DNA from: Symbiodinium natans
Lineage: Eukaryota; Sar; Dinophyceae; Suessiales; Symbiodiniaceae
Direction of reading: 5' to 3'
Assembly: GCA_905221605.1 (NCBI GenBank)
Contig: CAJNDS010000125.1
Coordinates: 224,501-288,500, forward strand
Length of the DNA: 64,000 bases
A program made the position numbers and the translations under genes. Below, piece by piece: positions 10,640 to 23,300 of this stretch (position 1 is its first letter; every line of letters starts with the position of its first letter). Under the pieces are notes generated by a model that saw nothing but the letters and a program-made list of their open reading frames with translations, had not been told where the DNA came from and did not search any database.

Positions 10640-11760
10640 CGTGCTTTCAGTTTCGCCGAAGTTTTGTTGCGCCCGGTTGTCGACAACAACAGGTTCTTTT
10701 AATCTCCTGCGCGTCACGCTCCCTCTCTCTCTCCCCCCCCCATGGAAATTTTGACTGAGAGTTAGTTTGTGGAGAAGACCGCTGCTGAACCCTAAACCTT
10801 TTAAAGCCCTGCCCTGGGTTGCACAGAGCTGGGTGGGCATCACACTGAGCCGCAGTCGCCTTTAAGGCGTTGCCTCGTGGACGTGGGCGAAGCAGGAAAA
10901 GGTTGCCTTGTGCATCTGGACTCCAGACTTTCTTGTGGGCACTTCCAGGACATGCTACTCTTGCTTGTGACCGCTCTTCCCCTTGGCATCGAAATTCGAC
11001 ATCGAAGTCCGTGGGCTCATGGCAGCAACACAGCGCAATGATTCGTTGACAGAATTTAGCGGCAAGGCATTGTGAGACAAATCGCCGAGGCGTCTCGCCA
11101 GTCGTTGTGCATGGGACCTTGACAAGGAACCGTCGCGTGTTTTGCTCCACGCCATCCGTTCTCTCTCTGAGTCCTGAACTTCGATGGCATCGTGCAGTAT
11201 CTTCGCCGCTCTCTCTTTGTTTCGACACCCCTAGCTGAGCTTGCAGTGTGGCGTTTGAGCTTGCTGTGGAGATCCGTGCCGAGGAGAAGCTGCATTCATA
11301 CACGAATATAATACACCCTTGTCTATTCCATGTGATACCCTGTCCTCCTCTATGTTCTGAAAGCCAAGACATGTTGAACATGGTGCTGTAATCCCTAAAC
11401 CCTAAACCCCAAACCCTAAACCCTAAACCCTAAACCCATGGTCTCTGCTTGCAGCCATTTGGGCTTTCCCTGTCTGTCCCGTCAGCCTGGACTTGGCCAG
11501 GGCCCGAGCCCTTCATGCTTCAGGAGTATAAAAACCAGAGGTATAGTAGAGTAGAGTAGAGTATGGGGTAGGGGTATAGTAGATTGCATAAGCATGAAGT
11601 ACAACACGAAAGTGAACATGTAGTATGTTGTGGTACAGTAGGGTAGCGTAGCGTAGCGTAGCGTAGAGTAGAGTAGAGTAGAGTAGAGTAGAGGTAGGAC
11701 CAGATCTGCCTTGACACAGTGACATCTTGCTCTCATGGTTCAGGGCTTGATTGCCCCTGA
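10640..11760 (+). mobile_element. dispersed ~1.2 kb repeat, copy 1
   Basis: Shares collinear blocks with copies at about 15,690-17,240 and 46,410-47,420: AAGGCGTTGCCTCG near 10,865; GACCTTGACAAGGAACC near 11,118; TTTGGGCTTTCCCTGTC near 11,458; GGCCAGGGCCCGAGCCCTTC near 11,494; and a TATAGTAGAGTAGAGTAGAG tandem tract near 11,541 and again at 11,650-11,695. A short CCCTAAA array (11,392-11,438) lies inside. No protein domain was recognised. A transposon or retroposed transcript is possible. Confidence 0.6.
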
Positions 11761-11859
11761 AATCCGAGACCTCTCTTGGGCTCTCGTTGTTTTTTCTTTT
11801 TTGCCTCGTCGGGTGTGTGCCATCAGGCTAGCTGCCTTGGGTTGCTGTTGCATTAGATA

Positions 11860-11980
11860 ACCCCAAACCCTAAAACCTAAACCTTAAACCTCAAACCCTA
11901 AACCCTAAACCCTAAATAGCTAAACCCTGAACCCTAAACCCTAAACCCTAAAACCTCAAACCCTAAACCCTAAACCCGTC
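11860..11980 (+). repeat. short interstitial CCCTAAA-type array
   Basis: About 15 units with variants (CCTTAAA, CCTCAAA, CCCTGAA) in CCCTAAA orientation. Confidence 0.85.
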
Positions 11981-12329
11981 CCGCACGACCACTGATGTGA
12001 ACGTGCAGGCCCTCCAAACCCCACAATCACAAGTCCTAAAAGCCCTTACATGCCCTTAAAACCCTGAAAGCCCGAAGTTGCGCCTCCGTGGCGCGCAAGT
12101 AGTAAGAGATCGGGCTCAGGTAGCGTGTTCTTTACAGCCTTGGCGTATTCTTCACGAGTATGTATAGTATAGTTTATATTATACAGAGTTTATCATGATC
12201 AGACTGTACAGTTATCACGTTATTCAACCACACACACACACATTCACCCGCTCAGCGCGCTTCACTTGGAAAATGTTGGAGGCTCCTAAGACGTAGTAAG
12301 TAAGCTTGCAAGCTCCACAATAATTTCCG

Positions 12330-13740
12330 TAGCTTTATATATATATATGGTACCCCCCCCATGTACCCACGCCTTTTTCCAGAATCTCAGCTTCTGCAGA
12401 AACGCGTGGGTTATTGGGATCGGGTGAGTGCCCCAAACGTCGAGCCCGAAATCTACTTTTTTTAGTATACATAAGCACGTAAGTTTCGCTCCGGAACAAG
12501 ATGAAGCAAGATGAAACGCATTCAAATGCATTCAAAACGCATTCAACTTGAATGCACTCTTGGATTCAAGATTCAAGATTCAAGATGCCTGGGCAAGTTC
12601 TCCCGGGCACCTTGAATCTTGAATCTTGAATCCAAGAGCGCATTCAAGTTGAATGCATTTTGAATGCATTTGAATGCGTTTCATTTTGTTTTGAGTCGGT
12701 GTCATCTTGCTGCATCAAGGAAAGTAGCTTTCGGGAAAGGGATCCCACCCTTATGGGCTTAGCGCTTTAGGATTTGAAGGGCATTAAGAAAAGAAGATTT
12801 CGGGAACAGGAGTTAGGCGTCCCGCTCTTCAGGATTTAGGCTTAAGTTTAGGGAAAAGCCGCTCTCTAGGCCCTAACCCACACGCAGTCCCACGATGTAG
12901 GGCTCAGGGTTTCGGATTCAGGCTGAAGTTTAGGGTTTAGGGTTTAGAGGGTTTAGAGTTTAGGGTTTAGGCTTGCATACGTGCATCCTTAGGATTTGGG
13001 GCTCTCCTAGGGACTCTCCTCTTTACTTTACGGACCCCTTTTGGGGCCTAGAGAACAGGACTTTGGGAAACATATTCTGGGAATAAGGTTGGGAAGAAGA
13101 TGTCGGGATCCCACCCTTTAGGGGTTAGCGAGAAGGATTTATGGAATAGGACCTGTTTTTAAGACGTATGGAATCCCTCCTCAGGGGTTCGGGAATAGGA
13201 TTTGAGAGCAAATATAAGGGAATAAGATTATGGGATCCCGCTCGTTAAGATTTGAAGAAAAGGATGAGGCAAAAAATCATTCTTGCTTTCGGATTTCGGC
13301 TTAAGTTTAGGGTTTAAGGACGGACGCCTCTTTGGGGCTTAGGGAATAGGACTTTGGGAAAAAGTGCATCCTATTGAGGAGAGCCCTTGCAGTTTACAAG
13401 CCGATCTTATTTCCCAAGTCCTTTGTGCTAAATCCTAAAGAGCCTGATCCCCAAATCTTACTCCCTAAACCTTATTTCCTTAATTTCATTCCCCAAATTG
13501 TGATCCCATATCCCTGAAGAGGGGGGTTCCTTAATTCCTATAGAGGAGAGCCCCTAAATCCTAAAGTTCCTCAATTCCTATAGAGGAGAGCCCCTAAATC
13601 CTAAAAATAAATCCTATTCCCGAATTCCTTTACGCTAAGCCCCAAAACCCAGACTTTCCGGACATTTCCAGAATTTCAAGCACAAAGCGTGGGTACATGA
13701 GGGGGGGGTAGCATATATATGTATATATGTATACATGACT
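12330..13740. mobile_element. ~1.4 kb fold-back element with terminal inverted repeats
   Basis: Both ends carry the same sequence inverted: left TACCCCCCCCCATGTACCCA at about 12,352 next to a TA-repeat, right the reverse complement (TGGGTACATGAGGGGGGGTA) at about 13,691 next to TATATATG. The interior is also an imperfect inverted repeat: GGGAATAGGATTT and TTTAGGA motifs fill 12,720-13,370, and their complements (AAATCCTATTCCC, CCTAAATCC) fill 13,380-13,640. No coding frame. Probably a fold-back or MITE-type element that grew by internal duplication. Confidence 0.6.
12502..12690. repeat. near-perfect long hairpin
   Basis: Two arms of roughly 80 bp separated by about 10 bp (centre near 12,596, GGGCAAGTTCTCCCGGG). 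Arms are built from GCATTCAA, TTCAAGAT and ACTTGAATGC words; the left arm begins GATGAAACGCATTCAAATGC and the right ends with its complement. Such a transcript would fold into a long dsRNA stem. Confidence 0.85.
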
Positions 13741-13759
13741 GTCCCTCCCACGTCAAAAA

Positions 13760-15690
13760 AGCATCCAAGTAGCTTCGAATGCAGGGCACAACGCTGTTGG
13801 GCACGCCGGCACGCAGCGTTTCAGGAGGCCAGCTGCAGCCCTGCAAAAAAGAAGCCTCGGGTTTGGGCGATTTAGGCTGTTGGGTTTAGGGTGTAGGGCT
13901 TAGCCCAAGCCGAAGCGCTGCAGAAAGCAGGAAACCCTTGAAATGCACCTTGTGAGCTAGAAGGTCCAAGGTCGGATTTTCAAGAACGAAGCACCCCCCC
14001 CAATAAATATAGTCCCAATTTCCGACTTTCCGCGTCAGTGGGCATGCAAGGCTCCAGATTCTGGTTGGTCACGAAGAGACAAGCTGGTCCTGCCGGCGGC
14101 GGTGATGGAGACGCTGCAGGCGAATCTGCAGCCTCTGGCTCAGCCGAGGGCCGAAGCCTGTCAGGAAATAGTTGACACGCTGCCTTTTTTGCTCTTTCAA
14201 CGCTGGGGTTGTTGCAGTGGTGAAATTTGCAGCTTATTGATCCGACCCCAGGAACGGAGAAGCCGGCGCTTCTGAACCCGGCCCCGCTGCCATGGATCAC
14301 AAGGGTGCACAGGCCGGAGAAATGATGCACACGCGACGTCTGCGCGCAAATGGGTGGGGAGTCTGCAGTAGCGGCTGTAGCAGTAGCCATTGCCTGAACT
14401 GGGTCAGGACATTGTGATATCCTGGCAGCTGGACAGCAAAACTCGACGAGATGATGACGTGCTCGCCAGATCCCAAGATTCAGGTCCGGAAGCGCCTGGT
14501 GCGAGAGCTCACAAACCTTGGGCTCCGGACGCATCCGAGACACGGCCAGTACCTTCGGTATCCGTGTTCCAAACAAGGACTGCCCCCGATATACGTGTTC
14601 ATGTTCAGGTTGCAGATCGATCAGAGCAAGAGGCCTGGCCGCTCGCGCGATCCATTGCGCCAGCGTCAGCTGCGGTGTTGAGCAGGACGCGCCCCCGAAA
14701 GACACATCGCTTCTTGAGACTCGTAGGCTCTGGCGCCAGTGCTTCCTGTCAGAAGCTCTTCGGACAAATCTGGGACAGCCCGTGAGTGGGAAAGCTGCTC
14801 AGAGTACCTCATCCCAAGACTGGACCATGCAGTGGCCCGAAGCCACCACGGAGTTTTTCGTGAGCATTCTCATGGAGGCAGTGTTCAGTGCCAGGGTGTG
14901 AAGCTTCCTGGCGCTGGGCGCCTATGCCCGCTTTGCACACAGACTCCCTTCGACAAGACTTGTCTTTCCCTCCGTTGGGAGGCGGCAGATGCATATGCAA
15001 ACATAGGCTGTCAATGGCTGTCAACTGAGCCCACCTGAGTTCCTCCATCTAGCAGCACCAGATGCAGAGGAGGAGTTGGAGCGCCTGAGCAGCCAAGCGC
15101 CCGGTGAGCCGACGATGCAAGCACATCATCAAGTTGTGTTGAACACTTGAACACACCCGTAGTCGACAAGTCCTCGTCAAAGAGGGGCAAGCTTCTTTGT
15201 GGGAACTGATGTTTGTGCTGGACTCTCTGAGCGCCTTGGCCGTGGGGGCAGCGGCAAGGAGTCGGGGGAGTCGGACAGGGTGTCGTGACAAGCCTTCTGG
15301 AGCACGGCGCATATGTAACGTTTAGGTATGGGATGTTTCCGATACTCAGCTTGGCAAAAGACGAGAAGCTGGCACAGTTGCTGACCCTTCGCTTAAGACG
15401 TTGATTCGCCGCAGCACCGAAGGTGTGGACAACCACGGATGGTATCGGTATTCAGATACATCGCCGCTCATTCCGGGCCAAGAGCCCGATGGATGCAGGG
15501 TGCTCCTCGTTGGTACATGTTTGGCAGCAAATGACAGCTTGCCACCGTGTGCCAGTCCGGATGTGCTGTAAAGAGCTTTGCTTGTGAAGGCTCTCTCTTC
15601 GTTTGTTCGATCCGGAGTTGCTGTGGTCGAGGAGGCTGTTGTGACAAGTGTTGCATGTTTGCTTCGCTGAACCATTCTCTCAGCAACCGT
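13760..15690. other. GC-rich region without a confident gene
   Basis: Long overlapping open frames exist on both strands (minus 13,980-14,705; plus 14,390-14,785), the usual result of GC-rich sequence. The plus frame around 14,480-14,690 (SVSVFQTRTAPDIRVHVQVA) is the more protein-like, but no domain, start or splice context settles it. Short exons may be hidden here. Confidence 0.3.
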
Positions 15691-17240
15691 AGAACAGCGC
15701 ACATGCATTTTGTTGTGCGCCGCCGAAGATTTGCTGCCTCGCTGTCCTGGTTCCTCAGCTCGTCATGCGTCGGCAGGCAGATGCAAGTATAGCGTGTGGA
15801 GACCCCTGCTAAACACTAAGCCCTACAAGTTATGCCTGGACACATGAACGGGTTGGGCCATCGCAAGGCCGCTTGAGTACCCTCGTCCCGCTTTCCTGAA
15901 CCCTAAACCCTAAACCCTAAACCCTAAACCCTAAACCCTAAACCCTAAACCCTAAACCCTAAACCCTAAACCCTAAACCCTAAACCCTAAACCCTAAACC
16001 CTAAACCCTAAACCCTAATTTCCTTTAAGGCGTTGCCTCGCGAAGGTGGGCGAAGGCAAAAAAGAGTTCTGCGTCAGGCTTCCCCCTTTTCAAATCAGAT
16101 CCGGGCTCTCCCAGCTTTCACAGCGAGACTGTTCGTTTGCGAAACTAAACCCTAAACCCTAAACCCTAAACCCTAAACCCTAAACCCTAAACCCTAAACC
16201 CTAAACCCTAAACCCTATCCCCTATCCCCTATCCCCTAAACCCTAAACCCTAAACCCCAAACCCTAAACCCTAAACCCTAACCTTAACCTAACCCTTAAT
16301 TCCCAAACCCTAAACCCTAAACCCTAAACCCTAAACCCTAAACCCTAAACCCTAAACCCTAAACCCTAAACCCTAAACCCTAAACCCTAAACCCTAAACC
16401 TGTTTGTTGAACAATGCTTGGGAGACTGAGCGCCGGTGCGGACCTTGACAAGCAGCCATCGCGAAAAGCCGTGTTTTTGCTCCATGGCCAGCCGTTCTTG
16501 ATGACATGGTCTTGAGCCTGTGTCTGAACTTCTGCTTCCGGCATGACATCGTGCGGTAACTTCGTCGTTTCCTCCCTGTTCTCTTCCCCTAGCTGAACTG
16601 TGCCATTGTGCCGTTTGAGCTTCAGGCAGCCCATGAAACTCGTGGTCGTGATAGTTTGGGGCCAAAGGACGGCGGAGTACTTGGGCCCAAGCGTCACCAA
16701 GATAGGCCAAGGAGAGTCTGCTAAGGAGGAGCGGCGTTTATACACATACAATACACCCTGATCTATTCAACTCTTCTACCCTCCTCCTCGACGTTCTGAA
16801 AGCTCGATGTTGTATATGGTAAACCCTATAACCCTGAAACCCTAATGCCCGAAACCCATGGTCTCTGCTTGCAGCCGTTTGGGCTTTCCTTGTTTGCCCC
16901 CGCAAGCAGTCCCGAAGCCCAGCAGCTTGGATTCGGCCAGGGCCCGAGCCCTTCATATTTCAGTAGTACAAAACATAGAGGTAGAGTAGAGCAGAGGATG
17001 AGTAGGGGTATAGTAGGTTGCATAAGTGTAGTATCAGATGCGCAGATGTGGTGGCATCGTGCGGTATGATTCAAGATTTGGCTCCCTTGGTGTCTGAGGG
17101 GCCTTTCTCGGGGCTCTTGCCTGTTTCGGCTCGTGCACTTTTGGGTGCAAGGGGAAAGACATGAACATGTTTTCTGCCTTTGGTTGCTGCTGGATTACCT
17201 TGTGAAGCATCGTGTCCCGCACAGCCATTTGATAATGTGA
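15690..17240 (+). mobile_element. dispersed repeat, copy 2, split by telomere-type arrays
   Basis: Matches the copies at 10,640 and 46,410: CCTGGACACATGAACGGGTT near 15,837, AAGGCGTTGCCTCGCGAA near 16,027, GCTTGGGAGACTGAGC near 16,415, GACCTTGACAAGCAGCC near 16,441, GGCCAGGGCCCGAGCCCTTC near 16,936, then the GTAGAGTAGAGCAGAG tract near 16,980. Compared with copy 3, which runs straight through, this copy is interrupted by two large CCCTAAA arrays, so those arrays were inserted after the repeat dispersed. Confidence 0.65.
15896..16400 (+). repeat. two large (CCCTAAA)n arrays
   Basis: Perfect units at 15,896-16,017 and 16,145-16,400 with a block of CCCTATC variants near 16,215. The block between them (16,018-16,144) belongs to the dispersed repeat. 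TTTCCT occurs on both sides of the first array, a possible short duplication. Confidence 0.95.
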
Positions 17241-17399
17241 ACGTCATGCTCTTGAGAGCAGGAATCTCAGATTGGTATATGCCACTTGACAGCCGCCGAA
17301 AACTTTTGGACTGGAGGCCGGCCTGCCGGCTCTTGCGATGGAGCCTTCTTCTTCCCATGCGCTGCTGCCACGGGTTTTGTTGTCTTTTCCCCCTTTTTC

Positions 17400-20300
17400 A
17401 GAAGGCCAAGGGACCCGAAGGAACTCGCTGGCTCAAGAAGACCCTGGCCAGGTCAGCCTTCCTGGCGTGCCGAACGGCACCGAACCGGCGGAGGCACCGG
17501 CCCCCCCTAAACCCCTCAAAGCCCCGAAGAACCCTTACTAAAGAACACTCCCCGAAAAGGTTCAAAGTTCCGCTTAAAGCCCCCCCCCCATTGTTGCACC
17601 TCCGTCGCGTACCGCCGCCTTTTTCCCAAAGAAGGGCTCGCCTCGCAGGCGGGACCGCAGGTGCCGCGCCATCCCGAAGCTGGATTCCGCGGCTCCGCGT
17701 TGGGCCCTCAGCCCGGGCCTGCTGTTTAAGGAGCCGAGTTGAGGTCACTCCATACTGACTATGGGGGAGGGGGCGGGTTGTAGAGTTTCTGGGTCCAAAA
17801 GCTCTTTTGAGTGACGATCTTGCGGATACGTGGTGAAGACAAGATGGTTCTCTTATCCTGGTAACACTTGCGTTAATGAACGGCCCGAACAGCATCACAG
17901 TCAAGATGGCTGGCTGAAGCACGCAGACGTGCGAGGGTCGGGGGCTTTTGCATCCGTGCCGCAGCAGAGGTCCACAGATGAGGAGCTTCACCAAGCGGGG
18001 ACGGGCAGACGCCCTCAGAGTCTCCGCAGCGCCCCTGCAGCGATTCGTGGACCCTCACTGTGTGTGAATGTCTGCTGCCTGAACCCTAACCTAGGCCTCA
18101 AACCCAATTCTCCCCTTATGGGCGAAACACCGAATCCCTACGGCTTCAACGGACCCTGGGAAAGCCTCTCAGGGCAAGTGGCAGAGATGATGCGGGGCAT
18201 GTTCCACCTCCGCACCCAGGCGTGTTCCGTGGGGATGGTTTTGCAGTGTTCCCAAGCCTTCTATGGTAAGAATACGGCCGCAAGGGCCGATGCCCATCAC
18301 CAAAAGGATTAGGGGGCTGGGTTCAGTGTTCTTTTTTTTTTTGAGCGGCAGAATTCAGCAGAAATGCCTTGCAGGTTCAGCATCTCGGGACGCTGGTGCA
18401 GGCCCTTCCTGTCACTTTTCCTGGCCAGTCTGCAAGTGACAGACGCGGAAGATGGCAAAGTTCTGTTTTTGTTGTGCTCGTACAAGGCTGCGACTACTTA
18501 CTACCCATGAGTCTCCACTTTTGACGCCCTGTTCTTGTACACTTGGGACACACAAGCTCTCATCCCTCTAACGTTTCCTTCGCGACAATTTTGGCGCGAG
18601 TGCGGTGCAGGATGCAGCGGAGGAGCTTGCCCCCGCCTGCTCCCAGCAGCTCCAACAGCTCACGAAGCTTGAGGCAGAGCACGGCAAAGTAGGACACCGT
18701 GTATTCAGTGTCTTCGCGTACACAATTTACAGGCAGACATAACCCATCACCCTAAACCATTAAGCCCTAAACCTTAACCAAGAAGCATATTCCGGCGCAA
18801 GCTAGGCCCTGGAGGACCGTATGTCTTGGTCTGCCTATGCAGAGTGCGCTGTGTTCCAGCTCGTCCCTATTCAAGTGGGGTAGAGCAGAAAGTATGGCAT
18901 ACCCGGCATACCCATCTCGTCTTGGTAAGGCCTGGGTTGGGCCGACAGTGGCCATGTGTCTCTGCGCGAAGTGCTGCAGGCAGACGGTGCAGACCACATG
19001 CGCCACATCCAAGCCCTTCGTGAGGCTGGATATGGCCAGAGAAATAGTGTGCGGCGTGGTGCAGATTGAGGGGTATAAGGAGTGACCCCTAGAAGGGACC
19101 CTTAATCTTATTCCCCTACATAACCCCTGTATATACCTTAAAAGGGTCCCTCCTTTAGACCCTTGAAGTGTTTACGAGAATCGTTCACCGCGTGTCAGGC
19201 AAACTGCCTCCTACAACTTGCACGTCGCTTGTAGAACGTCACCACACAAGATACAGTTTACGTAAATGTTCACTATGTGTCAGACTGTAGAAGTCAAGGT
19301 TCGTAGCGGCGGGCTGCAATAGTCGGTGTAGCAAAGTGTATTCTATTGTGCAGTGTAGCATTTAGTTGAGCAAGAGTGAAGTAAAGTCTAGGTATAGGCT
19401 CTCTACAGGCTCTCCAGAAAGGCTCTCCGGAAAGGCTCTCCGGAAAGGCTCTTCCCTTGTCGCGCACTTGCGAGGACGAGGCGAGCCTGCAGCGGATGAG
19501 GTCGGAGGAGCACGGCATCAACTTCGAGGCCCCTTTACGATTTTCTTGTTGTCCTAGGCCCTACAAGCCTCTACCATACCTGCTGTGAAAGCCCGCGCCC
19601 TCAGCTTGCAGCCCCAAACCCTCAACCGCTCCTCTCTCGACCCGCCTGAGCGTTTCTCCCTCCTGAGCCTCGCGCGGAAGGCGTCGAATCCATTCCTCGA
19701 AGCAATGGAAGCGGCGCGGAGGCCCTTGTGGTGTAGGTGCAGAGTGACACAAGAGACAGCAGCCCAAACAGCAGGCCTGCGCTCCACTCTCCAAAGCAGA
19801 CAGGGCACCGATACTGTGGGGGCCAGGAACTATGTGTAACGGGACTTTCCAGATTGGAGGTTCTCTGTGCAATTGCACCGAGCCGCAGGCCAGAAGACCC
19901 ATCCTCCATGCTTGCAGAGTTGGACGAGGCGAGTGGGGGTCGCTTGCGGCTCCGGGGTGAGGGGCAGTGCAAGGTGCCTCAAGAGGGGTTCAGGGCTGCT
20001 TTTGTGCCTCACCTAGGAAGAAAAAGAAGGGCCGTTACGATGCCTTGGTGCACCTGAATGCTTGGCATTCCAGATCCGATTTCGGGGCTGGCCCCCCAAG
20101 CCTGATCGAAACCTGAAATCCTCAGCCTCGGAGCCCCCTAAGCTTCTGCAGAAAGCCTCGAACCGCGCTGGAGGCTCCCGGTGCAGAACAAGAAGGCCCA
20201 CTCATGTTGCTGAGAGGTTTCTTTCGTGCTTGGCAGCTTCATCTGAGCCTTTTCATGTGCATAGCCAGAAGCGGTGGCAGGTTCCGGGTTTAGGAGAAGT

Positions 20301-23300
20301 TTAGGGCCCGACACAGTGTCAACCATGAATGACAGACATGCAAATCAGGGTGTCTTCGCACAGTCAGAAGCGGTGGCAGTGGTAGAGCGGCACATTTTCT
20401 CTGTGCTAGATGCTTTGCAGGGCCCCTGGATTCACTGGATGTACAGCCAGCGACTAGTCCTTCTGCGGATCCAACGGCGGAGGAGCCGGGAGAAGTGTTC
20501 TTTTTCCAAGAAGCCTACGCCTGCAGCTTGTAGGTTGCCTCATGTTGCATCCTATGCGCTTCCAGAAGCCCGCGAACTGTTGTGGGGCAGTCTTAAGTAC
20601 GCCGAAAGGCGACAGATATCAGAAGACGGTAACACTCGGCATCCAGGAAATGCAGCCGGAAGCAGAGGCTGCGCAGGAGAGCGTGCAGGACTTCCAGGGG
20701 CTTGTGCAGGGGCTGACTCTCTCTCTTCGAGGATGCATTCCCCCCACGCACCCATCAGCAAAGACGCCTCTGCCCCGTCCTGCGCGCCAAACGAACGACT
20801 CCTGAATTATCCCCCAACCTTCCCTCCCCTCCCACATTATACCCCCCTGATACTCTGCAAACCAAGTGCGCTGCTCTTCCAGGGGCCACCGGCATGGCAG
20901 GCCTCCGCAGCTTTTAGACAGGCTTGCAGGTTTCGGTTTGCTTCGACTGGGGCACAGGGCCACATGGCGAGGCTTTGCTTGGGACCGGCTGCTTGGGGTG
21001 ATGGACCGGGTTGGAGCTTCCCAAAGTGCTTAGGGGTAGCTCTACGTGGTACCAGCTGGATTCTATATTCGAGCCTTGAGCTCGAACTCGGTGGCGCCTG
21101 CCTTTCACCATGCTCAGTGGAGTTTCCCATTTCACTGCCGCAAAATGCTCAACACTTCCAAAAAAGTGGTGGAATGGAGGAAAATATACCCCTTTTGAAG
21201 GACTTTTAGATACTTTTAGCATGCGCTCCCAGCTGCTGTTTCTCAGATCATTGTTGGCGCTTAAGGACCGAGAAAAGGAGAGCGTAGTATGGATTTCCCT
21301 GTGCAGGTCCCGAAAGGCATCCGCGTGAAGGATGTGTGCGCCCTTGTGGAGGACAAGCTGGTTGAGGGCAAGGTTTTTGGGACTTCACCCGAAAGACACA
21401 TGTCAAAATAGCACCCACTCCCATTTTGTCAGAGCAAAGGGCGGTTTTTTGTGGCGAGCATAAAGATCACGTGTAGATTCTAGATGAATGGGGGCTAGGA
21501 CTTAGGTTGTTCAAAGGGTTTCTAGGGTGTTCTTTCCGGGTGTTTAGAGAGGTGTGCTTTTTGACGTTGCTGGCGCAGGAGAACCGGGCCTGGATGGAGG
21601 AGCCCACCGAGCGGAAGGGCCTGACCGGCCGGAAGAACATGTACGACGTGTGCGGGAACCTCATCATCGCAGGGGGGCCCAGCTGAAACATCCTCGAAGA
21701 TCTCGTGCAAGCACAAGACCGGCACCTGGAAAACATCGGGCCTCTAAACCCTATAAGCCCTCTACTGTATAGACCCTAAACCAAGAAACCCACGGTCCTA
21801 AAGGGCCTATGCTGGAGCCAAGGTGAAATGCACGAGCTGCCTGGCCTTCGATTATTTGTAAAAGTCCCTGGTTTGTTTAGTCGGCACAGCAGCATGTGGA
21901 GTCTGAATTGCTAAGGTATTGTTGAGATCAGTGTCGCAAGTCTGTGCTTTCGTATGCCATGCCAGAAGGAAAACTGTCCTAAGGCAGCGAGCGCGTCGTC
22001 GAGCTCTCCGAGGAGGATGTCGAGCAGATCACCCGCTCCCTCCGAAAGGATGCCACCGAGTCGATCTTCGAAGGAGGCACGCTTCAGTGCCGAGAGGGCG
22101 TCCACCTTGGAGGAGTCCCCGTGGAAGCTCGGACGTCCAGAGGTTTTTGACTTGAGCGCACATCTTGTTCATGGTGTCGTTTTGTTTTTTCTCGAATTGC
22201 GCCAGCACCAAGGAGCACATGACGATTCAAGGGATCCTGTGTCGGGTGCCTAGCGGTGGAGAGAGCTTTACCTTGCTACATGTTTTCTGGAGACTGGTAG
22301 GCACAGCCCAAGCATTAAACAACCTTACAGAATTCGCCTGCGCAGCTCTGGGTCATCGGGCCCGCCTTAAAGCACGAGCTGCTTCCTGAGCTCAGCCAGC
22401 CCTGGCTCGAGGTGAAGGGGGAGACCTGCGCATGAAGTACTGGCAGAGCGGCGACGCAGCCGGCCCGAAATAGGATTCTGAGGGGGTGGCCCCGTGGCCA
22501 CAGGCCTTGTTGTGGCAGGGAGTTTTTTCCGGGTAATGGGTACAAGCCGGCATTACTTCTGTCAAGAGGTTCTGCTGCCGTGGGGTTTTGAGGTTTTTTG
22601 CTGCTCTTCGACCCGAAGGTCCAGAATCGCAGGGCTGTGACTCCGAAATTCCCGAACATCAATATCCGTAAGATGCGCAAGCACGTGCAAAGCCCAGGAG
22701 CGCCATGACATGTGGATGACCGCGGAGAAGCATGGGCGGGTGCAGGCGCCCCGCGTTTCCAGATGTGGTGTTACCTCTCCTGCTACTGTTGCTATGACGT
22801 CGTTTTCACTACGGCTACTCTGCCACTATCTTTAATTATTACTACTAGTACCAGTAGGCAACTAGCTGCTACTCCGCTAGGTACTAAATTGCTTATATAT
22901 TTTGGTTTCTTAGCATTTGTAAGCTATTGTCTGTAAGTACTGTTTGCAGTCTGTGCCTCTGTTATTCATCTCACTGCTAGCTATGGCCCTTTAATTTTTT
23001 TCACTTCTTGGTCATAACGAACCTTGATTCTCGCTGCTGACGACGGACTGCTAAGTCTTAACGGCTGACGATTGAAGTGTCACCATTCGGACTACACATT
23101 GTTACCTGCTAACTCAGCTAAACCTACTCAGTTTAATGCGCGACACGCCTCGGCCGGGCAGAGGTGCTTCTTCTGCCAGCTTCGGGCGAAATAAGGAGAA
23201 GGAGGGTGGGAAGGTGGAGGCCATTCGAGGGGACGGTCGTTGTGAGGGGGTAGGGTTGAGGACTCTGTGTACACATTACACAAAGCTCCAATGGAGAGAC

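Noticed and set aside
13980-14705. 241-aa minus-strand ORF
   Set aside because: No domain, and GC-rich sequence leaves long frames open on both strands; a competing plus frame is at least as protein-like.
22400-22470. Frameshift in a G homopolymer (GTGAAGGGGGAGACC)
   Set aside because: A canonical GTGAAG donor at 22,412 ends the exon before the run, so no frameshift needs to be assumed.
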